Assembly: GCA_003542615.1 (NCBI GenBank)
Contig: DPKG01000008.1
Coordinates: 71,707 to 98,125, forward strand
Source: Candidatus Shapirobacteria bacterium
GTDB taxonomy: Bacteria > Patescibacteriota > Microgenomatia > UBA12405
Length of the DNA stretch: 26,419 nt
Reading direction: 5' to 3'
The position numbers were made by a program, and so were the translations under genes. This document shows, piece by piece, positions 1 through 7,300 of this stretch (position 1 is the stretch's first letter; the number at the start of each line of letters is the position of its first letter). The notes under the pieces were generated by a model that searched no databases, was not told where the DNA came from, and worked only from the letters and a program-made list of their open reading frames with translations.

Positions 1-552
1 TCTGATTTATCCAAAACCTCCAAAAATACCCTCGATAATATTAGGCGACAAATAGGTGTAATCTTTCAGGACTATCAATTACTTTTTGATAAAACCATCG
101 AAGAAAACATCGCTCTCGCCCTCGATATTGTAAATACTCCCAGACAATCAATTTTACCCACCATCGAAGACGTCCTTCAAAAAGTCAGACTTGAATCACG
201 TCGTCATCTTTTTCCATCTCAACTCTCCGGTGGGGAACTTCAACGTGCAGCTCTCGCCAGAGCTTTGTCAGTAAAACCCAGAATAATTTTAGCCGACGAA
301 CCAACCGGCAATCTCGATCCTGAAAATTCCTGGAATTTAGTAAAACTTCTCAAAGACATCAACGAAATCAACAAAACCACCATCATCATGACAACCCACA
401 ATTTAGATATCATTCAATCTCTTAGTAAGCGTATTATAAAATTAGACCACGGTAGCATTGTTAAGGACACCAAACCGACTCCCGAAACAGTTATTACTCC
501 AAAAGTCAAAAAGAAAATTAAAAAAATAAAAGTTAAAACAAAAAACCAATAA
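1..552 (+). CDS. ftsE: Cell division ABC transporter ATP-binding protein FtsE (5' truncated by window edge)
   Basis: The reading frame is open from the first base, so the gene begins upstream; 183 residues are visible and the Walker A loop is missing. Seen in order: a Q-loop (FQDYQLL, visible residues 22-28), the ABC signature LSGGELQR (75-82), Walker B with catalytic Glu (IILADEPTGNLD, 95-106) and the H-loop His in TTHNLD (131-136). FtsE is the cytosolic ATPase of the FtsEX complex, which in other bacteria passes ATP-driven conformational change to extracytoplasmic peptidoglycan hydrolases at the septum. The FtsE assignment rests on the directly overlapping ftsX (stop and start share one base, TAATG). 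After the ATPase core there is a lysine-rich tail of about 25 residues (KVKKKIKKIKVKTKNQ at the end) not typical of FtsE; it may contact membrane lipid or nucleic acid. A related LolD/MacB-type ATPase is the alternative, but ftsX next door makes that unlikely. Confidence 0.93.
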   Translation, partial: SDLSKTSKNTLDNIRRQIGVIFQDYQLLFDKTIEENIALALDIVNTPRQSILPTIEDVLQKVRLESRRHLFPSQLSGGELQRAALARALSVKPRIILADEPTGNLDPENSWNLVKLLKDINEINKTTIIMTTHNLDIIQSLSKRIIKLDHGSIVKDTKPTPETVITPKVKKKIKKIKVKTKNQ

Positions 553-1424
553 TGTCTGCATTACGTTCCGCCTGGCATCATATTAGAAGATCTCCTTTTC
601 AGAGTTTTAGTGCCATCCTAATAATTTGGTTTTGTTTTTTCGTCAGTACCTTCTTTTTTGTCATTAGTGACGGTCTGTCCGGTGTTCTTTCCTATTTTGA
701 AACCAAACCCGAAATTACGATTTTTCTAAAAGACGGATTAGACAAAAATACGGTAGAATCCATACAACGTGATCTATCCAATTACCCGGACATCAGGGAA
801 ATCAAATTTATCTCCAAAGACGAAGCCCTAAAAATATATCAGGAACAAAACAAAGGCAATCCTCTTCTTTTAGAAATGGTCACCTCCAGTATCTTACCCG
901 CATCTTTCGAAGTTTCCGTATCAAATCCAGAGACTCTTAATCTAATTGCTGAAAATTTTTCCGGTAAAAAAGACCAGGTCGACGAAATAATTTATCAAAA
1001 AGATATCATTCAATCACTTTTAACTTGGACAAGTAATATTCGGTATTTCGGCATTATAGTCATAAGCGCTCTTGGCTTAATTGCCTTTCTGATGATTTTT
1101 GTCCTTATCGGAATGAAAATAACCAATCGCAAAGACGAAGTAAAAATTAGCCGACTTTTGGGGGCTTCCCGGCACTATGTTAAAAAACCATTTTTATACG
1201 AGGGCGCCATTTATGGCCTAATAGGCAGTAGTCTTGGTTGGTTATTGGCCTTTATTATAATTTTCTATTTTAAAAATCAAATAAATCAATATTTTGAACC
1301 AACGGTATTTATCAATAATGAACCAATCTATTACTTACAAATATTATTTGCAGAAATTGCAATTGGACTATTTATAGGCTATTTGGCTAGTTGGTTTGGT
1401 GTCAAGCGCTATATCAAATACTGA
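552..1424 (+). CDS. ftsX: Cell division protein FtsX (permease-like subunit of FtsEX)
   Basis: A 290-residue integral membrane protein of normal FtsX size. A short basic N-terminus (SAWHHIRRSP) precedes membrane helix 1 (about 19-42). A roughly 120-residue extracytoplasmic domain follows, containing FtsX-like elements: EITIFLKDG, the FISKDEAL segment, and LLLEMVTSSILPASFEV. Three further helices lie at about 164-190, 215-238 and 260-282. The cytoplasmic loop DEVKISRLLGASRHYVKKPFLYEG matches the conserved FtsX segment with L-x-G-A and P-F-x-x-E-G, where FtsE docks in known family members. It overlaps ftsE by one base at the start and the following peptidase gene by one base at its TGA stop (TGATG), implying translational coupling of all three. 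Expected role: carry FtsE ATPase cycles across the membrane to activate a cell-wall hydrolase, here most plausibly the adjacent M23 protein. The identification is secure. Confidence 0.95.
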   Translation: MSALRSAWHHIRRSPFQSFSAILIIWFCFFVSTFFFVISDGLSGVLSYFETKPEITIFLKDGLDKNTVESIQRDLSNYPDIREIKFISKDEALKIYQEQNKGNPLLLEMVTSSILPASFEVSVSNPETLNLIAENFSGKKDQVDEIIYQKDIIQSLLTWTSNIRYFGIIVISALGLIAFLMIFVLIGMKITNRKDEVKISRLLGASRHYVKKPFLYEGAIYGLIGSSLGWLLAFIIIFYFKNQINQYFEPTVFINNEPIYYLQILFAEIAIGLFIGYLASWFGVKRYIKY

Positions 1425-2539
1425 TGTCTAAAAAAATCTTTTTACTGTCCTTTCTAATCCTATATTTTATTTTTAATCCAAAAATATTACCTTCGGTAAA
1501 TGCCCGTGGTGCCGATGGCAAATGTACAACTGATGCCGAATGCCAGGAAGATATTCGAAATGCAGAAGCGATGCTAAATAAATTAGCCAAAGAAAAAGAT
1601 ACTCTTTCCAACCAGATTAAATACATAAACTCCCAAGTTGAACTAACCCGACTAAAAATTTCTCAAACTGAAAATTCAATCAGAATTCTTGAAATCGAAA
1701 TTGCAGATCTGGTGGTAAAGATAGACAAATTAGATGTATACCTAAATTATCTGTCCTCAATTTTAATTAGTCAGATCAACGAAAGTTACAAGCTCCAAAA
1801 ACGCTATCCTACTTTCATGCTTATTTTTTCAGATAAATTTAACAAATTTTTTGAACATTATAAATATTACGAAGTTCTCCAAAAAAATAACCGCGACTCT
1901 CTAGTAAACATGGAAACTGCCCGTCTTAATTATGATAATCAAAAAAAAGAAAAAGATTTAAAACAACAACAGCTAGCCGAACTTCAATCTACTCTTGATA
2001 GACAAAATAAAAGTTTGATAGTTCAAAAATCCTCAAAAACTTCACTTTTGGAGATTACCAAAAATGATGAAGTTAAATATCAGAGACTCAAAAAAGACGC
2101 TGAATCTGAATTAGCCACCTTACTTGCCGCCAAATTTGTCGGTAAAAGAGAAGTTAAAAAAGGCGAAGCTTTAGGTATTATGGGAAATACGGGATATTCA
2201 TTCGGCGACCATCTTCATTTTGGTGTATATGAACTCAGTGAATCAAATATTTCTTCCTGGACTTACGCCAATGATCTGGATCCGATGCCTTATCTCAACG
2301 AACACGGCTGGCCGATGGATTCTCCTCGGGTTACTCAAAACTGGGGTCACACCCAATATAGTTACCTTTATCGCGATGGCTTCCATCATGGCATCGACAT
2401 GGTCTCTGGCAACAAGACCATTCTGTCTGTTAACGACGGAGTCGCATATTTTTACCGTAACGCTCAAAGCTCCCTGGGTAATCACGTTAAATTATTTCAC
2501 CCCGATGGTAAAATGACTCTTTACCTTCACATGCAGTAA
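1424..2539 (+). CDS. Secreted EnvC-like coiled-coil M23 (LytM) peptidase with circularly permuted catalytic domain
   Basis: The start at ATG 1424 overlaps the ftsX stop; a TTG at 1391 in the same frame would add 11 residues inside ftsX and is less likely. The product is 371 residues. A signal peptide covers about 1-27 (KK then a hydrophobic core), followed by a short Cys-containing segment (C34, C40) and a long heptad-like coiled coil (about 41-230) as in EnvC/PcsB-type FtsEX partners. The M23 motifs are all present but in unusual order. The normally C-terminal part comes first (VKKGEALGIMGNTGYS then HLHFG, H263 and H265). The normally N-terminal part then follows (HHGID, H321 and D325; GNHVKLFH, 352-359; YLHM, H369), and the protein stops two residues after H369. 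The expected zinc ligands (HxxxD and the second His of HxH) and catalytic histidines are thus all present, so an active endopeptidase on peptide cross-links is plausible, unlike E. coli EnvC whose LytM domain is degenerate. No SD motif is seen. The family call is strong; the permutation is read directly from motif order. Confidence 0.88.
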   Translation: MSKKIFLLSFLILYFIFNPKILPSVNARGADGKCTTDAECQEDIRNAEAMLNKLAKEKDTLSNQIKYINSQVELTRLKISQTENSIRILEIEIADLVVKIDKLDVYLNYLSSILISQINESYKLQKRYPTFMLIFSDKFNKFFEHYKYYEVLQKNNRDSLVNMETARLNYDNQKKEKDLKQQQLAELQSTLDRQNKSLIVQKSSKTSLLEITKNDEVKYQRLKKDAESELATLLAAKFVGKREVKKGEALGIMGNTGYSFGDHLHFGVYELSESNISSWTYANDLDPMPYLNEHGWPMDSPRVTQNWGHTQYSYLYRDGFHHGIDMVSGNKTILSVNDGVAYFYRNAQSSLGNHVKLFHPDGKMTLYLHMQ

Positions 2540-2542
2540 GTC

Positions 2543-2632
2543 CTAAAACCCTCTCCCTTTCTTCCTTAAATAAATTCCCAGCCCTACCAAGACTAGCACC
2601 ACGCCTACTTTGTAAACTATATTTATATCCAT
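2543..2632 (-). CDS. Candidate 29-residue single-span membrane microprotein
   Basis: On the minus strand, ATG (complement of 2630-2632) opens a 30-codon frame ending in TAG (complement of 2543-2545). The peptide begins MDINIVYKVG, continues as an uninterrupted hydrophobic stretch rich in Val, Leu and Gly (about residues 9-22), and ends RKKGRGF. This is a single transmembrane helix with a strongly positive end, which by the positive-inside rule would sit in the cytoplasm. It fills almost exactly the gap between the M23 gene stop (2539) and the promoter of the next glycosyltransferase, converging on the former and diverging from the latter. Its Val/Gly-rich composition matches the other minus-strand proteins here. 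A TACATT hexamer lies 8 bases before its ATG, a possible -10 box. No family is recognised. It could be a chance frame; conservation in related genomes would decide. Confidence 0.45.
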   Translation of the reverse strand: MDINIVYKVGVVLVLVGLGIYLRKKGRGF

Positions 2633-2662
2633 ATACTATTAATGTAAACAATAGTTAAGGCT

Positions 2663-2690
2663 TTGACCACCCCCAATCAGCTGATATACT
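2663..2690 (+). promoter_or_regulatory. Sigma70-like promoter of the first glycosyltransferase pair, apparently leaderless
   Basis: TTGACC (2663-2668) is separated by 16 bases from TATACT (2685-2690). Only seven bases separate the -10 box from ATG 2698, so transcription would begin at or within a base or two of the start codon. It lies in the longest non-overlapping gap of the window, as expected for the start of a new transcription unit after the ftsEX group. Confidence 0.6.
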
Positions 2691-2697
2691 AAATTTG

Positions 2698-3426
2698 ATG
2701 AATCCAAACAAATATCAAATAGACAAACTTTCCGTCTTTTTCCCCTGCTACAACGAAGAAAAAAATATAACTACAACCGTAAACAAAGCTGTAAAGGTTT
2801 TAGAAAATACAGCCAAAGAATGGGAAATATTACTTATTGATGACGGATCCAAAGACAATACTCCTCAAATTCTAAAAAAAATCTCTCAAACTAACAAAAA
2901 TATTACCGTCATCACCCACAATCCAAATAGGGGATACGGTGCCGCTCTCAAAAGTGGTCTTTACAATGCCAAGTATCCTTGGATAACATTTACCGATTCA
3001 GACGGTCAATTTGATTTTTCTGAAATCAAAAAACTTATCAAAAAACAAAAAGCAACCCAAGCTGATTTGGTTATTGGCTTTTATAAAGGTCGGAAAGTAG
3101 CATTATACCGTATTTTAGGGTCTAAATTGTGGCAATTTGCGGTTTTCTTTCTTTTCGGACTACGTGTCAAAGATATTGATTGTGGTTTTAAATTAATCAG
3201 AAAAAAAGTCATCGATGAAATTCCCAAACTTGAATCAGAACGCGGTCCTTTTATCTCCAGCGAACTTCTAATAAAAGCCAAAAAATCCGGTTTCAAAATT
3301 GTCGAAATAGGCGTCAGCCATTTTAGCCGGACAGAGGGTGAAGCAACCGGCACCAAACTCAATGTAATTATTGCCGGATTTAAGGATTTAATTAGACTTT
3401 GGTATAAAACAAATTTTTCCAAATGA
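2698..3426 (+). CDS. GT2 glycosyltransferase, DPM1-like polyprenyl-phosphate sugar synthase
   Basis: A 242-residue GT-A fold enzyme. The start is placed at ATG 2698 (TTG at 2695 is an alternative) because it fits the promoter just upstream. Seen: the nucleotide-binding start LSVFFPCYNEE (11-21), DDGS (48-51), the metal-binding DSDGQFD (100-106), and the DIDCGFKL segment near residue 160 typical of DPM1/DPG-synthase-like GT2 proteins. There are no C-terminal membrane helices, so it resembles the short soluble DPM1 type. The expected reaction is transfer of a hexose from a nucleotide sugar to undecaprenyl (polyprenyl) phosphate on the cytosolic face, giving a lipid-linked single sugar usable outside. 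It overlaps the next gene, a GT39-like membrane transferase, by 4 bases (ATGA), which supports a donor-maker plus donor-user pair. The sugar cannot be read from sequence. Confidence 0.85.
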   Translation: MNPNKYQIDKLSVFFPCYNEEKNITTTVNKAVKVLENTAKEWEILLIDDGSKDNTPQILKKISQTNKNITVITHNPNRGYGAALKSGLYNAKYPWITFTDSDGQFDFSEIKKLIKKQKATQADLVIGFYKGRKVALYRILGSKLWQFAVFFLFGLRVKDIDCGFKLIRKKVIDEIPKLESERGPFISSELLIKAKKSGFKIVEIGVSHFSRTEGEATGTKLNVIIAGFKDLIRLWYKTNFSK

Positions 3427-4925
3427 TGGAATTTATTAAAAAACACCGTTTCATAATTTTTATCATCTTAATTGCTTCTTTTTTTAGGTTGTATCGCATC
3501 GGCGACTACATGGAATTTTTAGGCGACCAAGGCAGGGATATTGTTATTGTTAGAGATTTTTTAAAAAACGGAAATTTTTTCTTCATAGGTCCTCAGACTA
3601 GCACTGGCAATATGTATCTTGGTCCTTTTTATTACTATTTTATTGCCCCCTCACTTCTATTAGCCAATTTTAATCCTATCGGACCTGCCATATTTATTGC
3701 TTTACTCGGAATTTTAACCACTTATCTTGTTTATTTTATCAGCAAAATTTGGTTCAATCACTCCACCGCCCTCATTGCCTCCTTCTTTTTTGCCATTTCC
3801 CCAACCATTATCAAGTATTCCAACTTTTCCTGGAATCCCAACGTCATGCCTCTTTTTGCGCTTTTATTTGCTTATTTTATCTGGAAATCTTTTTCCCAAG
3901 ACAAATTTAAAAATCTAATCTACGCCACTCTTTCTTTTATTATGGCTCTCAATGCCCATTATCTTGCCTTATTACTTTTACCCATACCTTTAATATATTT
4001 CACAATTTATTTGCTAAAAAAACCAACTGCTAAAAACAAGAAAAACTTTTTTAAATATTTAGCCATCTCTTCAATAATTTTTCTAATTTCTCTCATACCC
4101 CAAATCGCCTTCGATATTAAACACCAAGGTCAAAATATTGGCGCCTTAATTACTTTTTTCTCCCAACGTCAAACTACCGTCAATCTCAAAGCTTACAAAG
4201 CCATACCTATAGCCTGGCCCTTATTTACCCAAATTAATGGTTCTCTTTTAGCCGGCAAAATACCACTTCCGGCCACTCTTATAAGTTTATTTATTGCTTT
4301 ATCCTCACTTTTTTATCTTTTTAAAAATTTTTCCCAAATTAAAAAAAATCTATATCATCCGGGTTTTCTTCTAATGTTTTGGTATTTTTTCGGTTTGATT
4401 GGTTTAGGCCTATATAAACAACATATCTACGACCATTATTTTGGTTTTTTATTTCCGGTAGTTACCATGCTTACCGCCTTTCTGATTACTTATATATTTC
4501 AAATTAAAATATACGGAAAAATAATATCTGTGCTTATATTTTTAATTATAGTTTTTCAATCTTTTAGCCACAACCAATTTCTCTATCAGCCACCCCGTCA
4601 ACTTTGGACAACAAAACAAATAGTTCAATCCATCCAACAAAAGTCCAACCAGGAACCCTTCAACCTGGCTCTTTTGGCCAAGCAAAATTACGATCCTCCT
4701 TATCGCTATTTTTTCTATCAAAACAAAGCCCCTCTTTATGATCTAAAAGATAAAATCACAAATCAGCTCTTTGTTATCTGTGAGCCATGGCAAATCGAAT
4801 GTCAGCCTATAAATAATCCTGAATGGGCGGTAGCTGCCTTTGGTTGGGCAAAAATAGAAAGCCAATGGGAAATTAACGGTATCCAAATATTCCGTTTAAT
4901 ACATAACCTTGGAGGTACTCCATAA
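3423..4925 (+). CDS. GT39/ArnT-like polyprenyl-phosphate-sugar-dependent membrane glycosyltransferase
   Basis: A 500-residue protein with about ten or more hydrophobic helices and a roughly 110-residue soluble C-terminal tail. The start is ATG 3423 (overlapping the previous stop); ATG 3426 is equally possible. After helix 1 comes the first extracytoplasmic loop with the acidic motif GDQGRD (34-39), in the place where PMT/ArnT-family GT-C enzymes carry the catalytic Asp/Glu. A GPFYYYF segment follows in the same loop, as in PMT_2 (PF13231-type) proteins. These enzymes take a sugar from a polyprenyl phosphate carrier outside the membrane and transfer it to lipid, glycan or protein. It is coupled to the DPM1-like gene before it, which probably makes its donor. 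The acceptor is unknown. A bare TATACT box occurs in the gap after it, so this pair seems to be its own unit. Confidence 0.82.
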   Translation: MMEFIKKHRFIIFIILIASFFRLYRIGDYMEFLGDQGRDIVIVRDFLKNGNFFFIGPQTSTGNMYLGPFYYYFIAPSLLLANFNPIGPAIFIALLGILTTYLVYFISKIWFNHSTALIASFFFAISPTIIKYSNFSWNPNVMPLFALLFAYFIWKSFSQDKFKNLIYATLSFIMALNAHYLALLLLPIPLIYFTIYLLKKPTAKNKKNFFKYLAISSIIFLISLIPQIAFDIKHQGQNIGALITFFSQRQTTVNLKAYKAIPIAWPLFTQINGSLLAGKIPLPATLISLFIALSSLFYLFKNFSQIKKNLYHPGFLLMFWYFFGLIGLGLYKQHIYDHYFGFLFPVVTMLTAFLITYIFQIKIYGKIISVLIFLIIVFQSFSHNQFLYQPPRQLWTTKQIVQSIQQKSNQEPFNLALLAKQNYDPPYRYFFYQNKAPLYDLKDKITNQLFVICEPWQIECQPINNPEWAVAAFGWAKIESQWEINGIQIFRLIHNLGGTP

Positions 4926-4949
4926 AAAGATAATAAATTTAAATTGCTA

Positions 4950-4955
4950 TATACT
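4950..4955 (+). promoter_or_regulatory. Possible -10 box (TATACT) for the second glycosyltransferase pair
   Basis: TATACT (4950-4955) lies in the 55-base AT-rich gap before ATG 4981, giving a short 5' leader of roughly 18 bases. No convincing -35 hexamer is visible at the right distance. A second weak candidate, TACTCT (4969-4974), sits six bases before the ATG and would give a leaderless message. No terminator hairpin was seen in the gap. Confidence 0.35.
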
Positions 4956-4980
4956 TTAAACAACTATTTACTCTATTTTT

Positions 4981-5754
4981 ATGAATCAAAATTCACTTAC
5001 CATAATCATTCCCTGCTACAACGAAGAAAATAACCTCAAAAGAGGAGTCCTTGACCAGGTAAACGATTACCTATCAAAACAAAAATATAATTGGGAAGTA
5101 ATCATTTGTAACGACGAGTCCACAGATAACAGCCTTGATTTAATTAAACAATTTGTAAATAAACACCCTAACTTTAGATATTTAGATCTACCCCATGGAG
5201 GCAAACCTTCAGCTGTCTGGTCTGGTATTCAAAATGCCAAATTTGACATTGTCTTGTTTACCGACATGGATCAGTCAACCCCTATAGACCAGGTCGCCAA
5301 GCTTTTACCTCATATCGACAAATACGATGTGGTAATTGGCTCTCGAGGCATCCTTCGTGAAGGCAATAGCATTTTACGAAAAATTGGTGGCCCGGTTTTT
5401 CTTTTTCTAAGACGCTTATTTATGTTGTCCAATATAATCGACACCCAGTGTGGATTTAAAATGTTCAAAACAAACGTCGCCAAAAATTTATTTCCCAACC
5501 TTCAATTCTTTAAAGATACCGATGAAAAAAAAGGCTGGCGGGTTTCCGCTTTTGATGTTGAACTTTTATTTATGGCTCAAAAATGGGGATATTCTATCAA
5601 AGAAGTAGTTGTAAATTGGCGAAATGAAGACACCAGTAACACCAAGGGAGATGCCGACGACCGCTATAAAAAAGAATCAATTCAAATGATAAATGAAATA
5701 AAAAGGGTTCTAATCAACAATCTCAAAGGTGTCTATGACAAAAAAAGTATTTAG
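4981..5754 (+). CDS. GT2 glycosyltransferase, ALG5/DPM1-like polyprenyl-phosphate sugar synthase
   Basis: A 257-residue GT-A enzyme. The opening LTIIIPCYNEENNL closely resembles the DPM1-like gene at 2698. Other motifs: NDESTD (44-49) in place of the usual DDGSTD, HGGKPSAVWSGI (72-83), the metal-site segment DMDQSTP (95-101), GSRG (about 119-122) and QCGFKMFK (about 157). The HGGK and D-x-D-Q-S/T-P elements are the pattern of dolichyl-phosphate glucose synthase (ALG5)-like proteins more than classic DPM1. The likely role is to charge polyprenyl phosphate with a hexose in the cytosol. The change of the first Asp to Asn in the nucleotide motif is a modest oddity, since the second Asp is kept. 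It overlaps the following GT39-like gene by 20 bases, repeating the synthase-plus-transferase arrangement of the preceding pair. Confidence 0.83.
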   Translation: MNQNSLTIIIPCYNEENNLKRGVLDQVNDYLSKQKYNWEVIICNDESTDNSLDLIKQFVNKHPNFRYLDLPHGGKPSAVWSGIQNAKFDIVLFTDMDQSTPIDQVAKLLPHIDKYDVVIGSRGILREGNSILRKIGGPVFLFLRRLFMLSNIIDTQCGFKMFKTNVAKNLFPNLQFFKDTDEKKGWRVSAFDVELLFMAQKWGYSIKEVVVNWRNEDTSNTKGDADDRYKKESIQMINEIKRVLINNLKGVYDKKSI

Positions 5755-7279
5755 TATTTCCTTATCCTTTTTCACACTCTCTGTTTTATATTTTATATCC
5801 CGACTGATCAACCTAACCTCAATACCCGTCTTTGGTGACGAAGCTATCTACATCCGCTGGTCACAAATTATCCAAACTGAAGAAACCCTTCGTTTTATCC
5901 CCCTTACTGACGGCAAACAACCCTTATTTATGTGGATAGTTGCGGTCTTTCTCAAATTTATTAAAGATCCCCTGATAGCCGGACGTTTTGTCTCTGTCCT
6001 TTCAGGTTTTGGCAATCTTTTCATTCTTTTTTTACTTACTCCTATTCTGTTAAATCCAAACAAATCTATTAAAGATCCGCTGAAACATATTTTTGACTCT
6101 ATTTTAAAATATTATCCCTCCGGCATAATTAGCACAGTTTTCTATATCACCCTGCCTTTCACTTTTTTCTTTGATCGCCTCTCAACTGCCGATAATTTAT
6201 TGGCCTTTTTTGGTATTAGTTCCTTTTTACTCTCTTTTCTTTTAGCCAAATTTCCCCGATTAGACTTATCCCTAATTTTAGGTTTTATTCTAGGTCTTGC
6301 CTGGCTCACCAAATCACCTGCTATTTATTTTGTAGTTCTTAGCCTTCTTACCTTTACTGTCTTTAATTACCAAAAAATATTTTTATTATTCTATCCGCTT
6401 ATTTCGGTGTTTATCGCTTTTCTTATTTACAATATTCTGCGTCTTGGTCCTCAATTTCATATGATCGCCCTTCGTAATCAAGATTATATTTGGACACTTA
6501 GAGACATTCTAAAAAATCCTCTCGATCCTTTTATACCCCATCTTATAGATATTTATCATATTTTTGTTTTTTACATTTCAGTCCCCGTCCTAATACTAAT
6601 TATTTTTACCAAAATATATCTAATATTTATCAGACCCAAAAAACTAATCACCTTACCTGTATTTATTACAATTTTCTGGTTCATTCTACCGCTTATTGCC
6701 AATGCCGCTTTTGCCAAAGTCTTTACCGCTAGGTATTTTCTTTTCACCATCATGCCCTTTATCCTTGCTTTATCGTATCTACTTTTTCAATTCCTAAATC
6801 AATTTAAATTAAACAAAGCCTGGCTGACACTTTTAGCCATAATTTTTATAATTCCAAATCTATTTACTATTTATTCATTATCTACCGCGCCGTTTAATGT
6901 CAAACTCCCTCCAACTGAAAACGGCTATCTAAATGATTGGACTTCGGGTTGGGGTATCAAATCAGCTTCAAAATATCTCATAGATCGTTCAAAAACTTTT
7001 AATGTTATCGTCGGCACTGAAGGTTATTTTGGCACCCTTCCCGATGGCCTTCAAATTTATACTCAAAATATTCCCCGACTTACCGTATTTGGAGTTGGGA
7101 TAAATATTACCGAAATACCCGCCAAATTAATTGAAGCCAGAGACTACGGAGATGATGTATATCTCTTATTTAATCAATCCCGGCTAAAATTGTCTTCCGA
7201 TCAATACCAAAATTTAACCCAAATAATGTCAACAGACAAACCTGACGATGATAAGCTAGTCTTATACCGTCTTAATTAA
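5735..7279 (+). CDS. GT39/ArnT-like membrane glycosyltransferase
   Basis: A 514-residue multi-spanning protein. ATG 5735 is chosen; a GTG two codons earlier (5729) is possible. The weak AAAGG at 5725-5729 is the only SD-like string seen close to any start in this window. The motifs fit PMT_2/ArnT-type GT-C enzymes: GDEAIYIRW (34-42) in the first extracytoplasmic loop, KQPLFMWIV (near 67-75), RFVSVLSG (near 87-94), then DRLSTADNLLAFF, a second loop segment seen in this family. About ten hydrophobic helices follow, and a soluble C-terminal domain of about 130 residues (from roughly 385) contains GTEGYFGTLPDGLQIY. It should use a polyprenyl-phosphate sugar, probably supplied by the overlapping ALG5-like gene upstream. 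The acceptor is unknown. Confidence 0.83.
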   Translation: MTKKVFSISLSFFTLSVLYFISRLINLTSIPVFGDEAIYIRWSQIIQTEETLRFIPLTDGKQPLFMWIVAVFLKFIKDPLIAGRFVSVLSGFGNLFILFLLTPILLNPNKSIKDPLKHIFDSILKYYPSGIISTVFYITLPFTFFFDRLSTADNLLAFFGISSFLLSFLLAKFPRLDLSLILGFILGLAWLTKSPAIYFVVLSLLTFTVFNYQKIFLLFYPLISVFIAFLIYNILRLGPQFHMIALRNQDYIWTLRDILKNPLDPFIPHLIDIYHIFVFYISVPVLILIIFTKIYLIFIRPKKLITLPVFITIFWFILPLIANAAFAKVFTARYFLFTIMPFILALSYLLFQFLNQFKLNKAWLTLLAIIFIIPNLFTIYSLSTAPFNVKLPPTENGYLNDWTSGWGIKSASKYLIDRSKTFNVIVGTEGYFGTLPDGLQIYTQNIPRLTVFGVGINITEIPAKLIEARDYGDDVYLLFNQSRLKLSSDQYQNLTQIMSTDKPDDDKLVLYRLN

Positions 7280-7288
7280 CTATTAATG

Positions 7289-7294
7289 TAAAAT
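7289..7294 (+). promoter_or_regulatory. Possible -10 box (TAAAAT) six bases before the start at 7301
   Basis: In the 21-base gap, TAAAAT (7289-7294) is followed by six bases and ATG, the same spacing as the TATACT boxes before 2698 and at the minus-strand start 24015. No -35 box is clear. The AT-rich context makes chance matches easy. Confidence 0.3.
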
Positions 7295-7300
7295 ATAAGC

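Noticed and set aside
1391..1423. Upstream TTG start adding 11 residues to the M23 protein
   Set aside because: It lies inside ftsX and would place extra residues ahead of a normal signal peptide; ATG 1424 overlaps the ftsX stop and gives a clean signal sequence.
2220..2516. Overlapping open frames on both strands within the M23 gene
   Set aside because: They show no family motifs and lie over the catalytic domain of a clearly coding gene; treated as shadows.
2540..2697. Rho-independent terminator after the M23 gene
   Set aside because: No GC-rich hairpin with a T-run was found; the only inverted repeat is a 6-base AT-rich one.
2743..2762. 20-base identity with 5011-5030
   Set aside because: It encodes the PCYNEE motif at the same place in two paralogous GT2 genes with the same codon habits, so it is homology rather than a regulatory repeat.
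3081..3446. 121-codon minus-strand open frame within the first GT2 gene
   Set aside because: It is antisense to strongly motif-bearing sequence, has no recognisable domain, and its composition is that of a reverse-frame shadow.
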